DNA of 64,000 nt from Anaerolineales bacterium. GTDB lineage: Bacteria > Chloroflexota > Anaerolineae > 4572-78 > J111. This document shows, piece after piece, positions 40,211-48,758 of the stretch; positions within the stretch are counted from its first letter, which is position 1, and every line of letters begins with the position of its first letter. The notes beneath the pieces were generated by a model. It was not told the DNA's origin and ran no database searches. It worked only from the letters and a program-made list of their open reading frames with translations. Made by a program: the position numbers and the translations under genes. The DNA lies in assembly GCA_020634935.1 (NCBI GenBank), contig JACKAT010000015.1, positions 45,833 through 109,832 of the forward strand. The letters are read 5' to 3'.

Positions 40211-42586
40211 TTACGGTCGCCAGGCGGGAGTTTGCTCATCACGAGACGGCGATTTGGTGAGATTGGTGACTACTTCGCCATCAAGAGTGGTGGCGAAGAT
40301 GTCCCAGTTCCCTTCCCGGTTGGAGTAGAACAGAATCTGCTGGCCGTCGGGCGACCAGGTCGGGCCGTGATCATCGGCCAGAGGCAAGTTGGTGATATTA
40401 CGGGCTACACCGCCGCTGGCATCGACCACATAAATTTCGACATTACCGTCACGGTTGGATTCAAAGGCAATTTGGGTGCCATCGGGCGACCAGGCCGGCG
40501 CCAGGTCATTTTCGGGGGCGGTGGTGATCTGCCGGAAGTCGGAGCCGTCAATCGCCATCGTGTAAATGTCCCAACTGCCGCCGGCTTTACTGTTGAAAGC
40601 AAAGCGCGTGCCATCAGGCGACCAAACCGGTGACAGGTTGCCGTTGCCATCGTTGGTTACTTGCACCAGCGTGTCAGGACACGTCGATGGTTCGCTCAGG
40701 CAGGCGGTGTCCATAATGTAGATTTCCCAACTGCCGTTTCTAAACGAGGAGAACGCCAAGTGCTGCCCATCCGGCGACCAGGCCGGAGTCCAATCATCGG
40801 CGGGATGGCGGGTGACATTGGTTAAATTTTGGCCGTCGCTGTCCATAACATAAATTTCTCGATTGCCGTCTCGGCGGGAGACAAAGGCGATTTTTTGCCC
40901 ATTGGGCGACCAGATCGGCCCGGTATCGTCACCGCCGGCCGGCGAGATCGGGGTGGGGTCGGAGCCGTCGGCGTTCATCACATAGATCAACCAACTTTGA
41001 TCGATGTCTCGGCCCATGAAAGTGATCGAGGGCAGCGTTCGGGCCACGACCAGCGGCGCGGTAGGCGTTGCGGTGGGGGCCGGACCGGCGGGAGTTGGAG
41101 TCAGGTCCGGTTCGGCCGTAGCGCTATCTCCGGCGTCGGTGAGCGGGACAATTTCATCCGCGTTAGACTCAACCGTGGCCGGCGGCGTTGGGCCAACCTC
41201 CTGGGCGATCAACGGCAGCGGCACGCCCAGCAGTTGAGCCGCGGCCAACCCGCCGCCCATCACCAGGGCGCAAGCCACCACCAATAAGGCCGCGATTACG
41301 GCCAGCCACGGAATCCGCCGGCCGCTGTCTCGTCTGGGGCTGGCCAGCGACGGCGCGCCGGGTGAAATGGGCCGGGTGGTAAAGTTATCGGGCCGGCTGG
41401 CGCGCAGTTGGGCCGAGGCGCGGCCCCAATTGACCTCTCCCAAAATTTTGGAGGGGTTAGTGTGCTGCCGCAGCCAGAAGCGGAATAGTTCAACCTGGAA
41501 ACGATAACTGATCGCGCCCATCGGCACCAGTACTCCGCGCTCGACTAGCGATTGCAGCGATTGCAGCACGACATCAGGCAAAACCTCCGGGCTTTGCCGC
41601 TGCAGGAAGCGGATAATTTCTTGATTGGTAATCGGGCCGTGCGCCCCTTGAATGGCGGCCATACCGGACAGCACGCCTCGCTCAGCCCAGTTCGATTGAT
41701 CCCACGTTTGGCGGAACGGTTCAATGGGCGAGTCAAGAATTTCGAGCAGCGTATTATCAAAATCTTGTTGATTAACCCAGCCATCGTGGACCTGCCGATT
41801 GAGCAGCACGTGGCAGAATAAACACAAATAATTAGGGTGATGCGAGTTAATCTCGGCAATGCGTTTGGTGATGCCGTAATCAAAGCGGAGGGCGTCTTTA
41901 ACGGGCTCGGTAATCATACTAATGGAGGCATCAATCGGAATGGCGCCCAGGGTAAACGTCGGCGCGCCGTCGATCAAGGGGTGCCGGATACGGCGCAGCC
42001 TGTCCTGGTTAAGAGCGAATATAAGATGGAGATTGGGACACTCATCCAACAGCGGCATTAGCGAGGTTAAAAAACTGGCCACCAGCGCCAGGTCGTCGCG
42101 CACCATCAAGTGTAAATCATCGATATAAAGCACCAGGTGCTGGTTGGGGGTTAGCCGCTGGCCGGCTTGGGCAAACAGATTACGCAGAACCGCCGCCACT
42201 TGGGTCGATGACGATAATTTAGGCAGAGCGTCAATCAGGCTGTGCAGTTTCAACTGAGGAGCCAACTGCCCCAAGACCGATTGCAGCACTGTGCTGACCG
42301 TTTGATCTTGATCCTGACCGCTTGCTCCCGACCGGCGGCCGGTACTTTTGCCTAACGGCAGATCGGCCAGGGAGACCAGTAAGTTGAAAAAGCCGTTATT
42401 TTGCAATACGCCCACATGCCGCAAAAATGACGTTTTGCCGATGAGCGGCATGGCATTTAACACCAATATGCGGTTGTTGCTATTGACTTGTAATTCTATC
42501 CAATCGGCAGCGTCCTGACGACCAAACAGCATGGCCGGATCGGTGACTGGTTCGCCGGGACGGTAGGGGTTGGTAAACTCGCTCAA
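40211..42586 (-). CDS. AAA-type ATPase fused to a TolB-like beta-propeller
   Basis: About 791 residues from TTG at 42586 (GGAG 7 nt upstream); TTG at 42592 is closer to the ribosome site. The cytoplasmic N-terminal part resembles STAND/AAA NTPases: ILVLNAMPLIGKTSFLRH (Walker A with Ala in place of the first Gly) and HLVLYIDDLHLM (Walker B). A winged-helix-like region follows, then one membrane helix near 425 (AVIAALLVVACALVMGGGLA), a Thr/Pro linker, and six WSPDGTQIAFxSNRDG-type propeller blades outside. Couples outside sensing to an inside ATPase; role unknown. Confidence 0.88.
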   Translation of the reverse strand: MSEFTNPYRPGEPVTDPAMLFGRQDAADWIELQVNSNNRILVLNAMPLIGKTSFLRHVGVLQNNGFFNLLVSLADLPLGKSTGRRSGASGQDQDQTVSTVLQSVLGQLAPQLKLHSLIDALPKLSSSTQVAAVLRNLFAQAGQRLTPNQHLVLYIDDLHLMVRDDLALVASFLTSLMPLLDECPNLHLIFALNQDRLRRIRHPLIDGAPTFTLGAIPIDASISMITEPVKDALRFDYGITKRIAEINSHHPNYLCLFCHVLLNRQVHDGWVNQQDFDNTLLEILDSPIEPFRQTWDQSNWAERGVLSGMAAIQGAHGPITNQEIIRFLQRQSPEVLPDVVLQSLQSLVERGVLVPMGAISYRFQVELFRFWLRQHTNPSKILGEVNWGRASAQLRASRPDNFTTRPISPGAPSLASPRRDSGRRIPWLAVIAALLVVACALVMGGGLAAAQLLGVPLPLIAQEVGPTPPATVESNADEIVPLTDAGDSATAEPDLTPTPAGPAPTATPTAPLVVARTLPSITFMGRDIDQSWLIYVMNADGSDPTPISPAGGDDTGPIWSPNGQKIAFVSRRDGNREIYVMDSDGQNLTNVTRHPADDWTPAWSPDGQHLAFSSFRNGSWEIYIMDTACLSEPSTCPDTLVQVTNDGNGNLSPVWSPDGTRFAFNSKAGGSWDIYTMAIDGSDFRQITTAPENDLAPAWSPDGTQIAFESNRDGNVEIYVVDASGGVARNITNLPLADDHGPTWSPDGQQILFYSNREGNWDIFATTLDGEVVTNLTKSPSRDEQTPAWRP

Positions 42587-42617
42587 AATCAAACTCCGCC
42601 TTTTATCCTAACACAAG

Positions 42618-42659
42618 CCCCGTTAGCAGGCTGCTCTAACGGGGTACCGAATTATACCA
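42618..42659 (-). promoter_or_regulatory. Extended -10 promoter and leader hairpin of the AAA-TolB gene
   Basis: TGGTATAAT (42659-42651, minus strand) is an extended -10. The transcript leader then has the hairpin CCCCGTTAG / CTAACGGGG (42644-42618), just before the start codon. Confidence 0.55.
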
Positions 42660-42689
42660 CGAGGCAAATAATAGGAAAATGACAAGGGG

Positions 42690-43349
42690 TCAGGTGAGGT
42701 TAGCTGCTTTTGAAACTTTGTCAGCGATCAACAATCGGGCCGCAGCCCCATTGTGATCAACCATCTGCCAGCGCGCGTCAAGATCATATTCGCCAAAAAT
42801 CGGGAGCGGGTAACGCGGCGGGAAGTCGCGTTGATCGGTGATGCGGTAGAGCCAGTCGATAAACGGGCGGATCGGCCAGGGACCGCGTAACTGGCCTTCG
42901 ATGACGATAATCAACCGTCCCGGTGGGTTGGCCGTGAGGACGCGGTGGATTTCGGCCACGGTGTCCGGCTCAAAAATATAGTTGGTGGGGAAGGTGGCGA
43001 CCACATTGGCAAAGTAGTTATCGGGCAAGGGCAAACATTGAGCTTTGGCTCGACAGAGACGCACCGGCCATCCCTTTCCGACCAGACGACGACTGGCTAG
43101 TCGGGCCATGTAGGGTGAGAGATCGATTCCGACCGGATTGAGACCCGCCGCCGCCATATCGACCATCAGACCACCCGTGCCGTAAGCCAGTTCCAACGTT
43201 GGGCCCGGCTGTAAAAATTGAAAGACCAATCGTCGCCAGGCAGCCCACTGGCCAAACGACACCAGCCAGGCAACCGTGTCATAAGTAAAGGCCATTTGAT
43301 TGTAGAGCAGGTAGAAGCCCAGTTTGATGAGCCAGCGTGGTAAAAGCAT
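42690..43349 (-). CDS. Class I SAM-dependent methyltransferase
   Basis: 219 residues from ATG at 43349 (MLLPRWLIKLGF). The SAM-binding motif I is TLELAYGTGGLMVDMAAAG, with Tyr where Gly/Cys is usual. PVGIDLSPYM (motif I end), LPLPDNYFANVVATFPTNY (motif II) and VLTANPPGRLIIVIEGQ follow. A hydrophobic N-terminal segment could touch the membrane. Likely acts on a lipid, quinone or small molecule; substrate unknown. Confidence 0.85.
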   Translation of the reverse strand: MLLPRWLIKLGFYLLYNQMAFTYDTVAWLVSFGQWAAWRRLVFQFLQPGPTLELAYGTGGLMVDMAAAGLNPVGIDLSPYMARLASRRLVGKGWPVRLCRAKAQCLPLPDNYFANVVATFPTNYIFEPDTVAEIHRVLTANPPGRLIIVIEGQLRGPWPIRPFIDWLYRITDQRDFPPRYPLPIFGEYDLDARWQMVDHNGAAARLLIADKVSKAANLT

Positions 43350-43387
43350 ATCGGATTTACCCAGTAGAACTAACCTTAAACAAGTAA

Positions 43388-43435
43388 GGAGCGTCAAAGT
43401 TTACTTTGACGGACAAAGCAGAGCTTTGTTGCTCC
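43388..43435. repeat. Cloverleaf-like element GGAGC..GCTCC, copy 1
   Basis: GGAGC and GCTCC enclose two hairpins, GTCAAAG-TTTA-CTTTGAC and ACAAAGC-AGA-GCTTTGT: a three-way junction. The same layout recurs at 50029-50082. Confidence 0.85.
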
Positions 43436-43449
43436 ACAGATACTATTTT

Positions 43450-44340
43450 TTAGACAATCACTCGCAACTTTTTAGGGAATATTTGGTAATTGATTTCAAT
43501 CGCTTGCCGGTCAAAGACTTCGCCATCGGCATGGATGGGTGTCGGTGGCGTGGCGGTAATAGATAAGGTTTTAGTTTGCTGATAAGTGACCAACGGGTGG
43601 TTGATATGCTGGCCGCTGAGCGTCTTCGGCAGCAGCCGGAGCAGTTGCCAACGGCTCATGCCAACGGCGTAGACAACATCCAGCAGCCCATCATCGAGGC
43701 AGGCTTTGGGGGTCATATAAAACGAGCCGCCGGTGCGGGTGTTGTTGCCGATGGAAACCAACGTCACCGGTCCTTCGTAGATGCCGTGATCCCACTTAAC
43801 CCGCATCGACCAGGGTTTGGCGGTCAAAATCGTTTTTATCGCCGCCAGCATATAGCGGGAGCTGCCGGCATACCGCATTTCGTTCTGGGCCACAGTCACC
43901 ACCGGTTCCAGACCCACGGCGGAGTTGTTGGCAAAATAGCGGTCGTTAACCAGCCCCAGGTCGATCAGCCGGGTGTTACCTGCCGCCAAGCGCTGGCAGG
44001 CCGCGGTTACATCGCGGGGGATGGCCAGGGCATCGGACAGATCGTTGCCGGTACCCAGGGGAATAATGCCCAACAGACTGCGCGGCTCAGCCGGATCGGC
44101 TTGCATGAGGCCGTTGACCACTTCGTTGATCGTGCCGTCGCCTCCGGCCGCGACCACCACCGGCCAACCCTCCGAGGCGGCTTGTCGCGCTAACGCCAGA
44201 CCGTGTTCCGGGTGTTCCGTAATAGCCAGTTGGTAATCAAGCCCAACTGTTCGCAGCGCTTGTTCCATCAGATCAATTTTGGCCTGACGTTTGAGAAGAC
44301 CACCGTGAGCGTTCAAGATAACTTTAACTTTGGTTGGCAC
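43450..44340 (-). CDS. Diacylglycerol/lipid kinase (YegS/DagK family)
   Basis: 296 residues from GTG at 44340 (GAGG 8 nt upstream); the longer frame to 44481 would read through the upstream terminator. VKVILNAHGG, the nucleotide motif VVAAGGDGTINEVVNGLM and LGIIPLGTGNDLSDAL are family hallmarks. The C-terminal part has LIDLGLVNDRYFANNSAVGLEP, FYMTPKACLDDGLLDVVY and IHADGEVF. It phosphorylates diacylglycerol or a related lipid with ATP at the inner membrane surface. It follows the alpha-oxoamine synthase gene, both possibly lipid-related. Confidence 0.93.
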   Translation of the reverse strand: MPTKVKVILNAHGGLLKRQAKIDLMEQALRTVGLDYQLAITEHPEHGLALARQAASEGWPVVVAAGGDGTINEVVNGLMQADPAEPRSLLGIIPLGTGNDLSDALAIPRDVTAACQRLAAGNTRLIDLGLVNDRYFANNSAVGLEPVVTVAQNEMRYAGSSRYMLAAIKTILTAKPWSMRVKWDHGIYEGPVTLVSIGNNTRTGGSFYMTPKACLDDGLLDVVYAVGMSRWQLLRLLPKTLSGQHINHPLVTYQQTKTLSITATPPTPIHADGEVFDRQAIEINYQIFPKKLRVIV

Positions 44341-44360
44341 GAACGCAACCTCTAAATAAC

Positions 44361-44392
44361 ACAAAGGCCGTTTCCCCAAGAACGGCCTTTGT
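44361..44392 (-). terminator. Hairpin terminator between the oxoamine synthase and lipid kinase genes
   Basis: ACAAAGGCCGTT / AACGGCCTTTGT with an 8-nt loop: 12 bp perfect stem. The following T-run is weak on either strand. Confidence 0.65.
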
Positions 44393-44434
44393 GGACTCTG
44401 CTTTAAAAAGCCTTGGTCGATGACGAAGGCCGCC

Positions 44435-45679
44435 CTATGCCGGCAAGACTCCCACCGCTTTGCCGGCTTGTTCAAACACATTCATAGCGTGTTCTATTTC
44501 TTTGAGACTGTGTCCGGCGGTGACATTAGCCCGAATGCGGCTGGTGCCAACCGGGACAGCCGGTGAGACGATCGGCAGCACAAAAATATCCTGATCTTGC
44601 GATAATTTAGCCATCATCCAGGCCCGTTCGTCGTCGCCGGCGATAATGGGTACGATGGGCGTTTCCGACTTAAGGGTATTGAACCCCCGCTCTTGCAAGC
44701 CGTTGATAAAATAATTGACGTTGCTTCTTAAGGTCCTAACCCGCTCCGGCTCCGCTTCGATGACTTCAAATGAAACTTTAGCTGCGGCGGCTACGGGCGG
44801 CGGCAGCGCTGCCGAAAAAACAAAGGCTCGGGTACTATGTTTGAGATAGTTAATCAGATCACTTTTGCCGGCAATATATCCGCCGATAGCCGGAATCGTT
44901 TTACTCAGCGTCCCCATCTTGATATCGATGCTGTCCTGATCTTCGATACCGAAATGTTGCAAAATGCCGTGGCCGGTTTCGCCCAGCACGCCCAGCGAGT
45001 GAGCTTCATCAACCATCAGCAGGGCGTCGTATTTTCGGCACAGCCGGATCACTTCCGGCAGGTTGATGACGTCGCCGTCCATGCTAAAGACGGCATCGAC
45101 CACTACTAACTTACCGGCCCGCTTGGGGGCATCACCCAGCGCTCGTTCCAGGGCCTCCATATCATTGTGCTCAAACCGCACAAATTTAGCGCGAGCCAAC
45201 AGGCAGCCATCAACGATGCTGGCATGGTTGAGCTTGTCGGAAATGACCACGTCATTGCGGCCCAGCAGCGCCGCAATAGTCCCCAAATTAGCCACGTAAC
45301 CGCTGGACAAAGCCATCGCGTCTTCGGCTTGTTTGAATTGGGCGATGGTGCGCTCCAGTTCTACGTGGAGCTTGGTCGTTCCGGCTAAAACGCGGACGCC
45401 GTGCGTTCCGGTGCCAAACTCCTCCATAGCCGCATGGGCCGCCGCCTGAATTTTGGGATGTCCTAAAAGGTTCAAATAGGCATACGAAGCAAACTGCAAC
45501 ATCCGGCGGCCGTTGATTACTACGTGCGCCCCATCAACTTCTTCGGCAGGTTGGAGGTAGAGGTAGAGGTCCTGCTCTTTGGCCGAACGCACTCGCTCTT
45601 GCATTTGGGCGATGCGCCAGGCAATTGGGTTTTGCGCCCCGTTCTCGCCGGAGGATTTGCCATTTTTTAGCGAAGTCAT
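44435..45679 (-). CDS. Alpha-oxoamine synthase (KBL/BioF/SPT-like)
   Basis: 414 residues, PLP fold type I. Motifs: SYAYLNLLGHPKI, GTHGVRVLAGTTKLHVELE (parts), VISDKLNHASIVDGC, VDAVFSMDGDVI, MVDEAHSLGVLGETGHG, and the PLP-lysine in GTLSKTIPAIGGY. The family condenses an acyl-CoA with an amino acid: 2-amino-3-ketobutyrate ligase, 8-amino-7-oxononanoate synthase or serine palmitoyltransferase. The sequence alone does not separate them. The nearby lipid kinase makes sphingolipid-type synthesis worth considering. Confidence 0.9.
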   Translation of the reverse strand: MTSLKNGKSSGENGAQNPIAWRIAQMQERVRSAKEQDLYLYLQPAEEVDGAHVVINGRRMLQFASYAYLNLLGHPKIQAAAHAAMEEFGTGTHGVRVLAGTTKLHVELERTIAQFKQAEDAMALSSGYVANLGTIAALLGRNDVVISDKLNHASIVDGCLLARAKFVRFEHNDMEALERALGDAPKRAGKLVVVDAVFSMDGDVINLPEVIRLCRKYDALLMVDEAHSLGVLGETGHGILQHFGIEDQDSIDIKMGTLSKTIPAIGGYIAGKSDLINYLKHSTRAFVFSAALPPPVAAAAKVSFEVIEAEPERVRTLRSNVNYFINGLQERGFNTLKSETPIVPIIAGDDERAWMMAKLSQDQDIFVLPIVSPAVPVGTSRIRANVTAGHSLKEIEHAMNVFEQAGKAVGVLPA

Positions 45680-45783
45680 AAAAAATCCTGATTGCTTAAA
45701 GTTTGAAGGTTAGCCTTCGATCATAAAACAAATTTAACAGTTAGAAAGGAAAAAGTATAACACCCCCCCTATGATTTGCAAAA

Positions 45784-45884
45784 TGTCGCCGAGAAATGGC
45801 GACAAAGTGACGGTCACTGGGTCACAAATACCCATCTGATCGACGAAATCAACGGTTTTATCCCTGCAAAAGTGACCGTCACCT
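45784..45884. repeat. Hairpin plus GTGACGGTCACT palindromic element
   Basis: TGTCGCC-GAGAAAT-GGCGACA (45784-45804) is followed at once by an element bounded by AGTGACGGTCACT and AGTGACCGTCACCT. The ends resemble families A and B but the interior differs. It is the spacer between radC and the oxoamine synthase. Confidence 0.75.
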
Positions 45885-45888
45885 TTAG

Positions 45889-46599
45889 CTAATCAAATCC
45901 CAACCCGCGCTCTTTTAGACTCACAAACCTCTGATGGCCGATGACCAAATGATCAAGCACTTCGATGCCTAACAGCAGGCCGGCTTCCACTAGCGAGCGG
46001 GTGACGTGGACATCTTCGGGTGAGGGCGTCGGATCGCCGGAGGGGTGATTATGGGCTACGATGATCGAGGTGGCATTTTCCCGGACGGCGCTGCGAAAAA
46101 CTTCGCCCACCCGAATGATCGACGAATTGACGTTGCCGACGTAGACGGTAGGGCTGTCTAAAACTCTGTTTTTGGTATCGAGCAGGATAGTGCGGAGATT
46201 TTCTTGGGGTAAACTGCCCATTTCCAGCATCAGAAAATTGGCCGCATCGGTGGGCGATGTAATCTGGGGGCGGGCATCGGGCGAACTTAACAACAGCCGG
46301 CGGCCCAACTCTAAAGCGGCTTTGAGCTGCGCCGCCTTGGCCAGACTGATGCCTCTAACGTTGAGCAACTCGTTAATATTGGCTTCGGCTAACCCGCTCA
46401 ACCCGTCGAAATCTCTGAGTAATCGTGTGCCTAAGGATATGACATTTTCACCAGGCGAACCGACTCGCAGCAAAATAGCCAGCAGTTCGGCGTTAGATAA
46501 GGCTGCCGCGCCGTAATTTTTAAGTCGCTCGCGAGGTCGTTCATCGATAGGATAATCGTGGATTCGGAGATGATAGCTTGGTAACGGATTGAGAGTCAT
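45889..46599 (-). CDS. radC: RadC family JAB/MPN-domain protein
   Basis: 236 residues. N-terminal UPF0758 helix-hairpin-helix region (ERPRERLKNYGAAALSNAELLAILLR in parts; LLNVRGISLAKAAQLKA), then the JAB1-like metal site: FRSAVRENATSIIVAHNHPSGD in parts, and TPSPEDVHVTRSL (HxHx7SxxD). A role in DNA repair was proposed historically but is not firmly known. It stands alone, flanked by palindromic repeats on both sides. Confidence 0.93.
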   Translation of the reverse strand: MTLNPLPSYHLRIHDYPIDERPRERLKNYGAAALSNAELLAILLRVGSPGENVISLGTRLLRDFDGLSGLAEANINELLNVRGISLAKAAQLKAALELGRRLLLSSPDARPQITSPTDAANFLMLEMGSLPQENLRTILLDTKNRVLDSPTVYVGNVNSSIIRVGEVFRSAVRENATSIIVAHNHPSGDPTPSPEDVHVTRSLVEAGLLLGIEVLDHLVIGHQRFVSLKERGLGFD

Positions 46600-46647
46600 C
46601 GGGTTGTTCCTGGTTGATGGTTAGGTTATGTTTGATTAGTGTTAATG

Positions 46648-46680
46648 CAGGTGACTGGTGGGGTAAGCGCCAGCCACCTG
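46648..46680. repeat. Short CAGGTGACTGG palindrome
   Basis: CAGGTGACTGG and CCAGCCACCTG around 11 nt. The ends match family A but the interior is missing, so it is a minimal or deleted copy. Confidence 0.75.
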
Positions 46681-46703
46681 ATTTGATGCAGAGCTACTTT
46701 AGT

Positions 46704-47015
46704 TTAATAGACGTGGGCTTCTAAACATTCAACGCCGCTGGCCCCCACGACAGCGCTGTGTCGAACACCGGCCGGTAATTCTAACCGATCGCCAGGGTTC
46801 AGGGTCACGCTTTTGTGGCGCGTAGGGAAATCAAACTTAATGCTGCCCTCTACCACGTACAGTAATTTGTGAAAGCCATGCGTGTGGCCGGCGAAGACGT
46901 AATCCGCGGGACTAGACCAGCGGTAAACTTTGGAGTCATAATCGTCCATCTGTTCCAGTAACTCGTCCGCTGTGGCGGCTTCCTCTTTTATCCAGGGAGT
47001 AATTTTTAATTCCAT
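46704..47015 (-). CDS. Cupin-domain protein
   Basis: 103 residues, a single cupin barrel: YVFAGHTHGFHKLLYVVEGSI (motif 1 with His residues and Glu) and LNPGDRLELPAGVRHSAVVG (motif 2). It could bind a metal and serve as a small enzyme or sensor. No neighbour suggests the substrate. Confidence 0.85.
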   Translation of the reverse strand: MELKITPWIKEEAATADELLEQMDDYDSKVYRWSSPADYVFAGHTHGFHKLLYVVEGSIKFDFPTRHKSVTLNPGDRLELPAGVRHSAVVGASGVECLEAHVY

Positions 47016-47109
47016 GTGGCTATAACCTTAATTTCCTAATTATAATTAGGGTATTGTTACCGCTATTCTACCCATTTGAAAGACGCTCGTCAACTGCTTG
47101 GCAACGTCG

Positions 47110-47138
47110 TTGACAGTCTGGTATGAGTCAGATATACT
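47110..47138 (+). promoter_or_regulatory. Sigma70 promoter of the SCP2 gene
   Basis: TTGACA (47110-47115), 17 nt, TATACT (47133-47138): near consensus, 45 nt before the start. Confidence 0.8.
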
Positions 47139-47182
47139 GACCGGACAAATCACATCGCTTTACACCCCTAAGGAGACTGCCG

Positions 47183-47527
47183 GTGAATACTGAAGAACGC
47201 GTAAGACAAATTTTCGAAAAGTTGCCTGAAACTTTTGTTCCTGAAAATGCGCAGGGCGTGAGGGCGACTATTCAATTTCATTTAACCGGCGATGGCGGCG
47301 GTGACTGGTTAGTTAGCATTGCCGACGACCAAGTTTTGGTTGAGGAACGTCAGATCGACACAGCGGACTTGACCTTGACGATGAGCGCCAAAGATTACGC
47401 CGCTATTACCTTGGGCGAAGCCAGCGCGATGGTCCTGTTCGCCTTGGGCCGAATTAAAGCCGATGGTAATCTATCGTTGGTCTGGAAATTCCGGGAAATG
47501 TTTGACCCCAGTCGGGTTGACTCATGA
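47183..47527 (+). CDS. SCP2 sterol-binding-domain protein
   Basis: 114 residues, starting GTG with AAGGAG 8 nt upstream. The pattern follows SCP2: ERVRQIFEKLPETFVPENAQGV in parts, TIQFHLTGDGGGDWLVSI, TADLTLTMSAKDYAAIT, LGEASAMVLFALGRIKADGNL. Such domains form a hydrophobic tunnel for lipids. Promoter is strong, so it may be abundant. Confidence 0.9.
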   Translation: MNTEERVRQIFEKLPETFVPENAQGVRATIQFHLTGDGGGDWLVSIADDQVLVEERQIDTADLTLTMSAKDYAAITLGEASAMVLFALGRIKADGNLSLVWKFREMFDPSRVDS

Positions 47528-47642
47528 ATGAGTAGACCTGATCGGTCTTAAAATGATATTAAGGTTAGGGATACCTGACGTGATTGTCTATAAAGACCAA
47601 AATTTGCTTTAAATGCCGTCCTAAGCCAAAATGGGAAATATT

Positions 47643-48650
47643 ATGAATGATGCAATCTACCCTCTGACCTTTTCACCTGTTTTTAGAAGCTACATTTGGG
47701 GCGGCCGTAACTTAGAAACCAAATTAGGACGAACGATCCCAGCCGGGATTGTGGCTGAAAGCTGGGAAATTTCGGGCCATCCTTCATCTCCCACAAAAGT
47801 GGCCCAAGGGCTGTTCACCGGCAAAACGCTCATCGAAGTCATGAATGTGCTGGGCGTCGATCTGGTGGGTAGCCGCTCACAGGAAATGTTAAAGCGGGGT
47901 AAGTTTCCGCTGTTGATCAAATTGCTCGATGCCAACCAACCGCTTTCGGTCCAGGTTCACCCCAACGATGACTACGCCAACACTCACGAGAATGGCGAGT
48001 TGGGCAAAACGGAGATGTGGTATATCCTTTATGCCCAGCCAGGCGCCCGTCTCATTTATGGTCTCCGACCGGGTGTCACGCCGGAGTCGTTTCGAGAAAA
48101 TCTGGAAGTCGGTACCTTGGAAACGTGTTTGCATGAGCTACCCGTTGTGCCTGGCGACTCGGTTTTTATTCCAGCAGGGTCAATTCACGCAATTATGGAT
48201 GGTATCGTGCTGGCCGAAATTCAACAAAACTCCGATACGACCTATCGGGTCTACGATTGGAATCGAGTTGACGATGCGGGCAAATCGCGCCCGCTGCATA
48301 TCGATCAAGCCATCGACGTGATCAATTTCGAGCAAGTTGAGCCGGGGCCTTACCTATCGGAAATGATCTCTAAAGATGATAGCTGTCGTCGGGAATTTAT
48401 CACCCGCTGCCCCTATTTCAATGTGGAACGGCTGAAGTTTAGCCAGGGTACCCACACCTTTTCCGGCGAATGCGACGGCAGTACCTTTGAAATTTGGGGC
48501 GTCATGTCAGGCCGAAGTGTGGTGATATGGGACGGTAATCTCATGCCGCTCTCGGCCGTTCGCTTTGTGCTGCTGCCCGCCAAATTAGGTAAGTTTGAAA
48601 TTGAAGTCACCGGTCCGGCCACCCTGCTACGCACCTACGTTCCGGAATAA
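47643..48650 (+). CDS. manA: Class I mannose-6-phosphate isomerase
   Basis: 335 residues from ATG at 47643 (GGGA 7 nt upstream); ATG at 47631 is possible. Motifs: FRSYIWGGRNLETKLG, VAESWEISGHPSS, LLIKLLDANQPLSVQVHPND in parts, GKTEMWYIL, HELPVVPGDSVFIPAGSIHAI, and LAEIQQNSDTTYRVYDW. These supply the zinc ligands (QVH, E, H). It interconverts mannose 6-phosphate and fructose 6-phosphate for GDP-mannose and glycan synthesis, matching the glycosyltransferases in the window. Confidence 0.94.
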   Translation: MNDAIYPLTFSPVFRSYIWGGRNLETKLGRTIPAGIVAESWEISGHPSSPTKVAQGLFTGKTLIEVMNVLGVDLVGSRSQEMLKRGKFPLLIKLLDANQPLSVQVHPNDDYANTHENGELGKTEMWYILYAQPGARLIYGLRPGVTPESFRENLEVGTLETCLHELPVVPGDSVFIPAGSIHAIMDGIVLAEIQQNSDTTYRVYDWNRVDDAGKSRPLHIDQAIDVINFEQVEPGPYLSEMISKDDSCRREFITRCPYFNVERLKFSQGTHTFSGECDGSTFEIWGVMSGRSVVIWDGNLMPLSAVRFVLLPAKLGKFEIEVTGPATLLRTYVPE

Positions 48651-48758
48651 TCTCCGCCACCTGTGCGGCCTAAAAATTTAACTTGCGGGTGGGTAGCACC
48701 CTAACCGCGAGTTTAATAATGTGTATTGACTCCGCTGGCACACAGAGAAAAGAATATA

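Noticed and set aside
48660..48720. T-box-like sequence (GGGTGG .. ACCGCG) before proA
   Set aside because: The motif is interrupted by 11 nt, there is no specifier stem region, and the sequence is better explained as the hairpin AACTTGCGG / CCGCGAGTT.
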